Shown: positions 1-4,521, counted from the stretch's first letter. The stretch is 7,026 nucleotides of DNA from JBEDKD01 sp041172365 (GCA_041172365.1 JBEDKD010000312.1:1-7026); one strand, 5' to 3'. Numbers and translations are program-made. The notes: generated from the letters alone by a model not told the origin.

Positions 1-30
1 AATATGTTTTTCCAAAATCTGTAAACTCAT
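1..30 (-). CDS. 5' end of an unknown gene, cut by the window edge
   Basis: Only ten codons are visible, reading MSLQILEKHI, with ATG at 30 down to 28. The gene is called mainly from context. The bases before the ATG match the repeated leader that precedes four other genes here, with the same 17-nt distance from TTGATG to ATG. The last bases before the ATG (GGGTAAAATTT) are close to those before the gene starting at 4059 (GGGCAAAATGT). A GGG tract about 10 nt upstream may serve as a weak ribosome binding site. Nothing can be said about function. The gene is divergent from the DNA ligase gene. Confidence 0.6.
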   Translation of the reverse strand, partial: MSLQILEKHI

Positions 31-91
31 AAATTTTACCCAAAAAACATCAAAATATTTTAGCGAAGGCCTTTCACCAACAGAAGTTTTA
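31..91 (-). promoter_or_regulatory. Repeated gene-start leader, copy 1
   Basis: First of five related leaders, read on the minus strand. It runs TAAAACTTCTG, then GGTGAA / TTCGCT arms, then 8 nt, then TTGATG (53 to 48), then 17 nt to the ATG at 30. The arms can form a 6-bp stem with wobble pairs around a 5-nt loop. The rest of the divergent gap, 92-252, shows no convincing promoter. It holds a short partial echo of the leader's 5' end at about 157-170 and the dispersed hairpin repeat at 176-208. Confidence 0.75.
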
Positions 92-175
92 GAGGCGACC
101 GCGATAAAGGCTGTCCGTTCAAGAGTCATAATTAGGAAGAATAAAACTAAGTTTAACAGAAAGTTTTACCATAAC

Positions 176-208
176 CGCGATTGCGCTGCGCGCACACTAC
201 GTGAACGC
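176..208 (+). repeat. Small dispersed hairpin repeat, copy 1
   Basis: A perfect 5-bp stem, TGCGC / GCGCA, with loop TGC (182-194), is preceded by CGCGAT and followed by a CTACGTGAACGC tail. Three related copies lie at 1169-1202 (inverted), 1301-1331 and 3630-3664. It ends 44 bp before the ligase start, so it may sit in or near that gene's promoter. It resembles the short dispersed repeats common in filamentous cyanobacteria; family membership is inferred by eye. Confidence 0.6.
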
Positions 209-252
209 TATTAATTAAATGTTAAAATAAAATAAAAACAAGGTAATTAATT

Positions 253-1113
253 ATGTTTACATTTTCTCCGCAACTTGCGAATAATTACTCTCCGACCAAA
301 GATTATCAAGTTTCTCATTGGTTTGCGTCACCTAAGTTCGATGGAGTTAGAGCACATTACTTTCCCGGTGACGATTATATTCCCCAGAAAGGACTTTTTA
401 GCAGAACCTTAAAGACTAAATTTGTAGGTCTCGAACATATTGAAGATGTGTTGAAGGACTTATTTAAAGACTTGCCTACGATCATAGATGGTGAATTATA
501 CATAGAGAATGAAGGGTTTGATAGTATTAGTGGAATAGTGAGAAAGAGTAAAAAAATTAACCCCCTTGATAAGCAAAGAGTAAAATTTCATGTATTTGCT
601 TTATGGCAGTACGGTCATAAATTTATTGATACAGAAACGATGATTACCACCTTGAGAGATGAAATTCCCACAAATCAGACTTCGGTGATCGCGGTAGATT
701 ACACGAAAATAGAAAATAACGCGATCGCCATTCAAGAATATCTCGAAAAGATTAAAAATGATGGTATCTCTCAAGAAGGAATAATGTTAAGACACCCGAC
801 TTCCGCGTATGACACAGCGCGATCGAACGATTTATTGAAAGTCAAGAATTTTGAGAAAAATATTTTCACTATCACAGGATTTACCAAGGGAACCGGAAAG
901 TATAAAGATTCTCTAGGAAATCTTAAATTCTCAGGAATGATTAATAATCAAATTGTTAATGGTAAAGTGGGTACAGGATTTTCGGATATTGAACGACGAA
1001 ATCTGTGGCAAAATCAATCGGATTATTTAGGGAAAACAATCGAACTTGTTTATATGAGTTTCACTAAGAACAATTCTGTAAGATTTCCCGTTTTCTCTAA
1101 AATGATTGGGTAA
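253..1113 (+). CDS. Small ATP-dependent DNA ligase
   Basis: This seals nicks in duplex DNA through a lysine-AMP intermediate. The 286-residue protein shows the nucleotidyltransferase motifs in order: motif I KFDGVR with nucleophile K28, SR at 50-51, motif III DGELY at 79-83, motif IIIa FHVFALW at 112-118, motif IV EGIMLR at 175-180 and motif V LLKVK at 194-198. A C-terminal OB-fold follows from about 205, ending in a motif VI-like RFPVF at 277-281. Apart from the OB domain there is no accessory domain, so it matches the minimal phage and accessory-element ligases rather than the NAD-dependent LigA that cyanobacteria use for replication. The start is ATG with AAGG about 9 nt upstream. The gene stands alone on the plus strand, ends at a hairpin terminator and is flanked by inverted copies of a dispersed repeat. 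The likely role is replication or repair of the element carrying it. Confidence 0.93.
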   Translation: MFTFSPQLANNYSPTKDYQVSHWFASPKFDGVRAHYFPGDDYIPQKGLFSRTLKTKFVGLEHIEDVLKDLFKDLPTIIDGELYIENEGFDSISGIVRKSKKINPLDKQRVKFHVFALWQYGHKFIDTETMITTLRDEIPTNQTSVIAVDYTKIENNAIAIQEYLEKIKNDGISQEGIMLRHPTSAYDTARSNDLLKVKNFEKNIFTITGFTKGTGKYKDSLGNLKFSGMINNQIVNGKVGTGFSDIERRNLWQNQSDYLGKTIELVYMSFTKNNSVRFPVFSKMIG

Positions 1114-1117
1114 AATT

Positions 1118-1148
1118 AACCGCGATCACCACAACGGCGATCGCGGTT
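1118..1148. terminator. Bidirectional terminator between ligase and acidic-protein genes
   Basis: A perfect 10-bp stem, AACCGCGATC / GATCGCGGTT, with an 11-nt loop, starts 4 nt after the ligase stop codon. The plus-strand side is followed by TTTCTATTTACTTATT and the minus-strand side by AATTTTA. It therefore fits rho-independent termination for both converging genes. The stem arms contain most of a HIP1 palindrome. Confidence 0.75.
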
Positions 1149-1168
1149 TCTATTTACTTATTATAAAG

Positions 1169-1202
1169 ACGTTGACGTAGCCGGAGCGCAGCGCAATCCC
1201 GG
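1169..1202 (-). repeat. Small dispersed hairpin repeat, copy 2 (inverted)
   Basis: Read on the minus strand this matches the copy at 176-208 through GATTGCGCTGCGC and again in CTACGT.AACG. The stem is imperfect here (TGCGC / GCTCC). It lies just past the stop of the acidic-protein gene. With copy 1 it frames the ligase gene as an inverted pair. Confidence 0.55.
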
Positions 1203-1203
1203 T

Positions 1204-1482
1204 TTAAAAATCTTCATCTTCATCATAATCCTCTTCATCTTCATCATCTTCATCTATTGCAGAAATAACTAAATCATCAAAATCATCATCAGCCATAGCA
1301 CCGGGATTGGGCTGCGCCCATGCTTCGCAAACATCAAAATCATCATCATCAGGCATCGCACCGGGATCATAATTATCTATTTCATTATGTTCAAATTCTT
1401 GTATTTCACGAGCTGATTGTTCTAAATCTTCTTCAGATATTTCACTAGCTTTTGGTATTCTTAGTTCAAATTTCGTTACCAT
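1204..1482 (-). CDS. Highly acidic small protein of unknown function
   Basis: A 92-residue protein with about 37 Asp/Glu and only 4 Lys/Arg, so a net charge near -33. The first 35 residues look helical. The middle holds two similar blocks, DPGAMPDDDDFD and NPGAMADDDFDD, and the last 16 or so residues are almost all acidic, ending in Phe. No family is recognised. The start is supported by AGGAGA about 6 nt before the ATG. It is 31 bp downstream of the 119-residue gene and probably shares its promoter. The second block and the CEAWAQPNPGA stretch coincide with an inserted hairpin repeat. An acidic tail ending in an aromatic residue is known from single-stranded DNA-binding proteins (bacterial SSB, T7 gp2.5), but no OB-fold is present. 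A DNA mimic or replication-protein partner is possible; this is inference only. Confidence 0.7.
   Translation of the reverse strand: MVTKFELRIPKASEISEEDLEQSAREIQEFEHNEIDNYDPGAMPDDDDFDVCEAWAQPNPGAMADDDFDDLVISAIDEDDEDEEDYDEDEDF
1275..1367 (-). repeat. Internal duplication within the acidic-protein gene
   Basis: Two near-identical segments, 1275-1307 and 1332-1367, each contain CATCAAAATCATCATC and end in GCACCGGGAT. The second has one extra CATC-type triplet. They encode the paired PGAM-acidic-FD blocks. The 24 bp between them is the hairpin part of the dispersed repeat at 1301-1331. Confidence 0.7.
1301..1331 (+). repeat. Small dispersed hairpin repeat, copy 3, inside a coding region
   Basis: This has the same layout as the copies at 176-208 and 3630-3664: a GATT entry, a 5-bp stem TGGGC / GCCCA with loop TGC (1308-1320), then GCTTCGCAAAC. 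The stem sequence differs from the other copies but still pairs. On the coding (minus) strand it stays in frame and supplies part of the acidic protein. Confidence 0.55.
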
Positions 1483-1513
1483 AAATTTCTCCTAAAACCT
1501 TAATCACTCTACT

Positions 1514-1873
1514 TTAACATAAACTACAACCATTTGTCAAGGTTTTATGAGAATCCTTTAAAATAGAATGTATTAAATCTTTAATTTTGCTTAAATTCTG
1601 AGTTTTAGTGGAATAAGGTAATGTTAGAAGTTCTCCCTCAGAATAGATATCTATATTTTCATCGGGTGATATAAATATATACCAATTTTCTACTTGAATT
1701 AGGGAAAAAAGATTGAGTTCATCTTTATCATAAAACTCATCAAATTTCCCACAATAAAGAAAACCTGATGAGAGAAGTGCGATCGCGACTTTCTTAAATT
1801 CTTTATTTTTTCCTTTAAACCAAGATTCTTTGACCATAATTTCTCTATTAAACTTCCTTAATATTAACTCCAT
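1514..1873 (-). CDS. Hypothetical protein, 119 residues
   Basis: No family is recognised. The protein starts with a basic segment (residues 6-28, rich in Lys and Arg), has a mixed hydrophobic middle with several Tyr and Phe, and ends with two cysteines in CSLC. There is no clear signal peptide or membrane segment; the short hydrophobic run VAIALLSSGFL is too short. The ATG at 1873 has CCAGGA 5 nt upstream. A second in-frame ATG at residue 13 also has a purine-rich stretch before it, so the start is not certain. A strong promoter lies about 60 bp upstream, and the acidic-protein gene follows 31 bp downstream, so the two are likely one transcript. Confidence 0.65.
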   Translation of the reverse strand: MELILRKFNREIMVKESWFKGKNKEFKKVAIALLSSGFLYCGKFDEFYDKDELNLFSLIQVENWYIFISPDENIDIYSEGELLTLPYSTKTQNLSKIKDLIHSILKDSHKTLTNGCSLC

Positions 1874-1935
1874 TATTCCTGGCTAATTGGGAGTTAAATT
1901 AAACAATAATTTCCGGTTCCATTTTTTCTCTAGCC

Positions 1936-1964
1936 ATTATAATAGAATTAGTCATTTTTGTAAA
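1936..1964 (-). promoter_or_regulatory. Near-consensus sigma70-type promoter for the 119/92-residue gene pair
   Basis: On the minus strand there is a -35 TTTACA (1964 to 1959), a 17-nt spacer and a -10 TATAAT (1941 to 1936). Transcription would begin near 1929 and leave a leader of about 55 nt. The -10 lies in ATTATAAT, which also reads TATAAT on the plus strand at 1938-1943. It could therefore double as the -10 for the divergent ycf35 gene, though no good plus-strand -35 is seen. Confidence 0.7.
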
Positions 1965-1972
1965 TACACACC

Positions 1973-2347
1973 ATGTCACATTTTACAACAATTAAGGTCA
2001 AAATAAAAAATGGAGAAATTCTCCATCAAGTTTTGAAAGAATTGGAATATCAAGTAGAATGTAATACGAAAGTAAGGGGATATCGAGGGGATACAATTGA
2101 GGCCGAATATGTCATCAGACAGTCAAATGGTTTTGATCTGGGATTTCGTCGTAATGGAGAAGATTATGAGTTAGTCGCAGATTTTTGGGGAGCGCGAATT
2201 AATCAACAACAATTTATTAATTCGATCGCGCATAAATATGCCCATAAAATGTTAATAAGTTCCGTACAAGAACAAGGCTTTAGTGTAGAAGAAGAGGAAA
2301 CATTAAAAGATGGTACGGTGAGAGTGATAGTGGGTTGTTGGGTGTAA
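1973..2347 (+). CDS. ycf35: Ycf35 / DUF1257 family protein
   Basis: A 124-residue protein matching the conserved Ycf35 pattern along its length: MSHFTTIK at the N terminus, the central FDLGFRRNGEDYELVADFWG stretch (residues 54-73), the YAHKM helix near 88, and a C-terminal DGTVRVIV strand near 113-120. The length is that of the family. Ycf35 is encoded in cyanobacterial and some algal plastid genomes and its molecular role is not settled. Copies on cyanobacterial mobile elements often sit near AAA+ ATPases, and this window also carries a Ycf46-like ATPase. The start has no visible Shine-Dalgarno sequence, which is common for cyanobacterial genes. Chromosomal copies often neighbour a DUF2997 gene; I do not see one here. 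It converges on the 2375-2749 gene. Confidence 0.9.
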   Translation: MSHFTTIKVKIKNGEILHQVLKELEYQVECNTKVRGYRGDTIEAEYVIRQSNGFDLGFRRNGEDYELVADFWGARINQQQFINSIAHKYAHKMLISSVQEQGFSVEEEETLKDGTVRVIVGCWV

Positions 2348-2361
2348 AACGAAGTGAAATT

Positions 2362-2403
2362 TCATTGATTCTAGTCAGAACAAATTCTGACCATAATCAA
2401 TGA
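2362..2403. terminator. Long stem-loop between converging genes
   Basis: The outer stem is 9 bp, TCATTGATT / AATCAATGA. A symmetric 3 x 3 internal loop follows, then an inner 7-bp stem GTCAGAA / TTCTGAC closed by CAAA. It begins 15 nt after the ycf35 stop and contains the last codons and stop of the minus-strand 124-residue gene. There is no clear U tract, so it may act as a barrier or RNA-stability element rather than a classic terminator. Confidence 0.55.
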
Positions 2404-2749
2404 ATATCGCGATCGCTTTTAGAGTTTCTATTTCTTCATGCTCAAATTGATAAAGTTCTTCTGCCGTTGGGAACGCATAAGGCAAATTTGCCCAAACGGA
2501 ACATATAGAACAATTAGCTTCTAAACCGATTAAATAATTGGCTAAGAGAAAGAAGATCGAATCCAATACTTTTAGATCGCATTTTTCAAATCTTTCTCTA
2601 TCTATTCCCAGAGAAGAAAATGCCCAATATTTTCCCGTTTCCTTGTAAACCAGTTTAGTCGATAAAGTTCTAGGCTTGGGTGCATATTCTAATAATTTAA
2701 ACGAATTTGTTTCTAATACCCATTCTGGCGAATTTTGAGATTTCAACAT
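2375..2749 (-). CDS. Hypothetical protein, 124 residues
   Basis: No family is recognised. Visible features are a PEWVLET segment near the N terminus, a hydrophobic helix around residues 62-75 (LDSIFFLLANYLIGL) that is too short and mixed to call a membrane segment, a CSIC pair near 80-83, and an acidic helix near 98-110. The start is ATG with AAAGGAA about 7 nt upstream. A strong promoter inside a large inverted repeat lies 70-100 bp upstream, so the gene is probably transcribed alone and under control of a DNA-binding protein. The last three codons and the stop fall inside a stem-loop shared with the converging ycf35 gene. The opening resembles the LPKWVIEA start of the HNH-like protein at 3074-3508 only weakly, and I give that no weight. 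Confidence 0.7.
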   Translation of the reverse strand: MLKSQNSPEWVLETNSFKLLEYAPKPRTLSTKLVYKETGKYWAFSSLGIDRERFEKCDLKVLDSIFFLLANYLIGLEANCSICSVWANLPYAFPTAEELYQFEHEEIETLKAIAIFIDYGQNLF

Positions 2750-2789
2750 AATCGGTTCCTTTCAATTGATCAGGGATAGGATAATTTTC

Positions 2790-2849
2790 TGAGTTCTGAG
2801 AAAATCTGGTTCTGATTCTTTATTATATAACTAATTTTCTCAGAACTCA
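2790..2849. repeat. Perfect 16-bp inverted repeat around a promoter
   Basis: Arms at 2790-2805 and 2834-2849 are exact reverse complements, separated by 28 bp. Each arm contains a 9-bp palindrome, TTCTGAGAA or TTCTCAGAA. One arm covers the -35 and spacer of a minus-strand promoter. The other lies just downstream of the predicted start point. This layout fits a pair of operator sites; a hairpin in read-through RNA is the alternative. Confidence 0.75.
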
Positions 2850-2850
2850 A
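2822..2850 (-). promoter_or_regulatory. Sigma70-type promoter for the 124-residue gene
   Basis: On the minus strand there is a -35 TTGAGT (2850 to 2845), a 17-nt spacer and a consensus -10 TATAAT (2827 to 2822). The predicted start is near 2815, giving a leader of about 65 nt to the ATG at 2749. It is overlapped and flanked by the 16-bp inverted repeat. Confidence 0.65.
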
Positions 2851-2859
2851 GTTTAGAGA

Positions 2860-3039
2860 TTATTCAGGATTTAATGAATTGATTTTTTGTTGACATAATT
2901 CCCAATTCTTAAAGAATCCCAATTCAGGAATGATGTGAGGAAGTTCATCTTCGATAAAACCGATATAAAATCCATGATTCCGATAAGGAATTGGTTTTAA
3001 TTTTTGATGATTGAATTTGAACATTGTCTTTTTCTTCAT
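2860..3039 (-). CDS. Small hypothetical protein, 59 residues
   Basis: An open frame of 59 codons from ATG at 3039 to TAA at 2862-2860 fills the gap between two minus-strand genes. The protein begins MKKKTMFKFNHQKLKPIPY and continues with an aromatic-rich stretch (NHGFYIGFIE) and an amphipathic C-terminal half. No family is recognised. It lies 34 bp downstream of the HNH-like gene and ends just before the next gene's promoter, which is where the last gene of that transcript would be. A second ATG at 3024 is an alternative start; neither has a strong Shine-Dalgarno sequence. The evidence is position, strand and a normal-looking composition, so a chance open frame cannot be excluded. Confidence 0.5.
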   Translation of the reverse strand: MKKKTMFKFNHQKLKPIPYRNHGFYIGFIEDELPHIIPELGFFKNWELCQQKINSLNPE

Positions 3040-3073
3040 AATTGTCTTTTCCCGATCAAGGCAATTGTGTTTA

Positions 3074-3508
3074 TCAAAAATTCTTCCAAATTTTCCCAGA
3101 AAGGATCAGGGAAATTGTCATGGGACAAACATTGAATTGTTTAGCAATTTCTTTAGAAGTTAGTTCGGAATTGAACAAAAGTCTTTTTATTTCTTTAACT
3201 TCCGCGATCGATAATTTAGCATTAGGATGAGCTTGTTTTTTTTTCTCTGGATTCAACTTTAATTTTTGTTTAATAAGATGAGTCGGATTAATACATTGTT
3301 TGTGAAAACAAGAAAGTACCCTAATTTGTTCGGAAATTCCGAAGTAATTTTCAATACTTTTTCTTTTCAAATACGAAAGTTTATTACGACCCACCTTTTT
3401 TTCAACAATCCAACATTCTTGAAAACCGGGTAATTGAAAATCTTTAGAAGGGGAAGGAGGAAATAATTTAGCCTCAATTACCCATTTCGGTAAATATGAA
3501 TCAAACAT
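3074..3508 (-). CDS. HNH-like protein with C-terminal helix-turn-helix, probably not catalytic
   Basis: A 144-residue protein in two parts. Residues 31-80 follow the layout of free-standing HNH endonucleases: ECWIV at 31-35, a helix around 44-56, then C67, C72, N74 and H77 in the pattern C-x4-C-x-N-P-x-H-L. The His two residues before the first Cys, typical of active members, is Leu here (VLSC). Residues 98-144 form a helix-turn-helix of the kind often attached to phage HNH proteins (AKLSIAEVKEIKRLL ... ISLILSGKIWKNF). It is paralogous to the protein at 5334-5867. The start is ATG with AGGAGA 6 nt upstream. A tandem 38-bp repeat lies directly upstream. It may be a decayed homing endonuclease or a DNA-binding regulator; loss of catalysis is inferred from motif alignment by eye. 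Confidence 0.75.
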   Translation of the reverse strand: MFDSYLPKWVIEAKLFPPSPSKDFQLPGFQECWIVEKKVGRNKLSYLKRKSIENYFGISEQIRVLSCFHKQCINPTHLIKQKLKLNPEKKKQAHPNAKLSIAEVKEIKRLLFNSELTSKEIAKQFNVCPMTISLILSGKIWKNF

Positions 3509-3522
3509 TGATGTTCTCCTTA

Positions 3523-3598
3523 AATTACATGAAAAACTTATCAGCGATCGCGGTGAGTTTAATTACATGAAAAACTTATCAGCGATCGCGGTGAGTTT
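3523..3598. repeat. Perfect 38-bp tandem repeat with HIP1 in each unit
   Basis: The units 3523-3560 and 3561-3598 are identical. Each starts AATTACATGAAAAAC, contains GCGATCGC and ends GGTGAGTTT. The pair occupies the space directly before the ribosome binding site of the HNH-like gene starting at 3508. A weak minus-strand promoter candidate lies just upstream of it: TTGATT at 3628-3623 and TACGAT at 3604-3599, with an 18-nt spacer. The repeats would then be in the transcribed leader. Confidence 0.85.
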
Positions 3599-3629
3599 AT
3601 CGTACAATCGCGATCAATTTTTAATCAAA

Positions 3630-3664
3630 GCGATTCCGCCTTTGGCGGATGATTCGCCAACACG
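3630..3664 (+). repeat. Small dispersed hairpin repeat, copy 4
   Basis: A 6-bp stem TCCGCC / GGCGGA with loop TTT (3635-3649) has the same GCGATT entry and a GATTCGCCAACACG tail that parallels the other copies. It follows the stop of the DUF3846-like gene at 3673 on the minus strand, so it could also weaken read-through there. The U-rich stretch downstream is interrupted. Confidence 0.55.
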
Positions 3665-3672
3665 ATTAAAGA

Positions 3673-4059
3673 TTAATTTTCTGGAAAAAAGTATTGAGAT
3701 TTCTTAGCTAAATAAGAATCGTTATCAGTTTTTGTTACAACCAATAATTCGTTCTTAACCAATTCAATTTGTTCTTGAGTTAAACCGACGAATCCATCGT
3801 AATTTCCATCACCCACAATAAGAACTTGTCCATGAATTAATTCTCGACTATTAGGGATAAGACAACTCGGTTGACAATTGGGATTTCCTAAGAAATTGTC
3901 ATCAAAAACCATGACAATTTGAGTATCGGAAAATTTATCAAAAATGAAATCATAAACCGAAGATTCGCCTTCGACTCCAACTAGATTCTGTATCAATTCC
4001 ATAGTTAATTCCATATCCGAAACTTTAACGGAACCTTCGTTAACAATTAAAAAAGTCAT
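3673..4059 (-). CDS. DUF3846-like protein, paralogue 1
   Basis: A 128-residue protein. The N-terminal strand, the QNLVGVEGE segment (24-32), the FDDNFLGN segment (52-59) and HGQVLIVGDG near the middle, followed by LTQEQIELVKNELL, fit the layout I associate with DUF3846. That family is small, common on phages and plasmids, and of unknown function. Assignment is by eye. It is clearly paralogous to the next gene upstream (4153-4521), including a shared C-x3-C-x2-P motif at C62/C66. I chose ATG at 4059 over the longer frame from 4137 for two reasons: the paralogue aligns from MTFLIVNEGSV onward, and the extra 26 codons would run through the conserved leader. It is preceded by leader copy 2 and probably ends its transcript near the hairpin at 3635-3649. 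Confidence 0.8.
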   Translation of the reverse strand: MTFLIVNEGSVKVSDMELTMELIQNLVGVEGESSVYDFIFDKFSDTQIVMVFDDNFLGNPNCQPSCLIPNSRELIHGQVLIVGDGNYDGFVGLTQEQIELVKNELLVVTKTDNDSYLAKKSQYFFPEN

Positions 4060-4114
4060 ACATTTTGCCCAACAAACATCAACTTTTAGTGAAACATTGA
4101 AAAACAAAAGTTGA
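4060..4114 (-). promoter_or_regulatory. Repeated gene-start leader, copy 2
   Basis: This is the most divergent of the five leaders. It reads TCAACTTTTG, GTTTCACT, then only 5 nt (8 in the others), TTGATG (4082 to 4077), then 17 nt to the ATG at 4059. The usual central stem is not formed. Instead, TCAACTTTT (4114 to 4106) pairs perfectly with AAAAGTTGA (4087 to 4079), enclosing part of the TTGATG motif. It lies just downstream of a terminator hairpin. Confidence 0.75.
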
Positions 4115-4115
4115 G

Positions 4116-4146
4116 AACGCGATCGCCAATAGTACACGATCGCGTT
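4116..4146 (-). terminator. HIP1-containing hairpin terminator after the second DUF3846-like gene
   Basis: A perfect 10-bp stem, AACGCGATCG / CGATCGCGTT, with an 11-nt loop, begins 6 nt past the stop of the gene at 4153-4521. On the minus strand it is followed by CTCAACTTTTGTTTTTC, a broken U-rich tail. The design matches the ligase terminator at 1118-1148: same stem length, same loop length and HIP1 sequence in the arms. Confidence 0.6.
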
Positions 4147-4152
4147 TCGATC

Positions 4153-4521
4153 TTAGTTAAAGAAATTCATTGCAGGATAACCGATTAAAATTCCATCAAC
4201 CTTGTTAAAAACCAATAATTCTCGCATAACAATTTCCAGTTGAGCCGGACTCAAACCAACCGTTTCAGAGTTGTTGACTCCAACCGCTAAAACTTGTCCA
4301 TGAAGAATTATGGCTTTGGGAGTAATACAACTTTCCACACAATCAGAATTATTTAGGAAAGAATCATCACAAACCAAATCAATATTAGGGTCTGAAAATT
4401 GATTTCTGACCATTTCTATGTAAGATTGTTCTCCTTGAACTCCGACGAGATTTTGCATTAATTTTAAAGACAATTCTTGCTCTCCTAAAGTAACAGAACC
4501 TTGATTAATGATTAGAAACAT
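4153..4521 (-). CDS. DUF3846-like protein, paralogue 2
   Basis: A 122-residue protein aligning almost without gaps with the gene at 3673-4059. Shared segments include MFLIINQGSV against TFLIVNEGSV, QNLVGVQGE at 23-31, the C61-x3-C65 pair, HGQVLAVG and an LSPAQLEIVMRELLV helix. The C-terminal tails differ. The two genes are therefore a tandem duplication that has since diverged. Function is unknown; the family call is by pattern only. The start is ATG at 4521 with a strong GAGGAGG about 8 nt upstream, the only copy of the repeated leader that carries a full Shine-Dalgarno sequence. It is downstream of the MT-A70 gene, with the leader filling the gap. Confidence 0.8.
   Translation of the reverse strand: MFLIINQGSVTLGEQELSLKLMQNLVGVQGEQSYIEMVRNQFSDPNIDLVCDDSFLNNSDCVESCITPKAIILHGQVLAVGVNNSETVGLSPAQLEIVMRELLVFNKVDGILIGYPAMNFFN

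Noticed and set aside
1204..1482. Acidic protein as a modified-peptide precursor such as a graspetide
   Set aside because: No ATP-grasp ligase or other maturation enzyme is nearby and no leader-peptide motif is visible.
1899..1937. Twelve-codon leader peptide before the 119-residue gene
   Set aside because: Its ATG overlaps the -10 box, so it would lie upstream of the transcript start.
3042..3230. Plus-strand open frame of 62 codons
   Set aside because: It lies mostly antisense to the HNH-like gene, whose conserved motifs are clear on the minus strand; no ribosome binding site or family pattern.
4060..4137. Longer start for the first DUF3846-like gene
   Set aside because: The extra 26 codons cover the conserved leader and part of a terminator hairpin, and the paralogue aligns only from the ATG at 4059.
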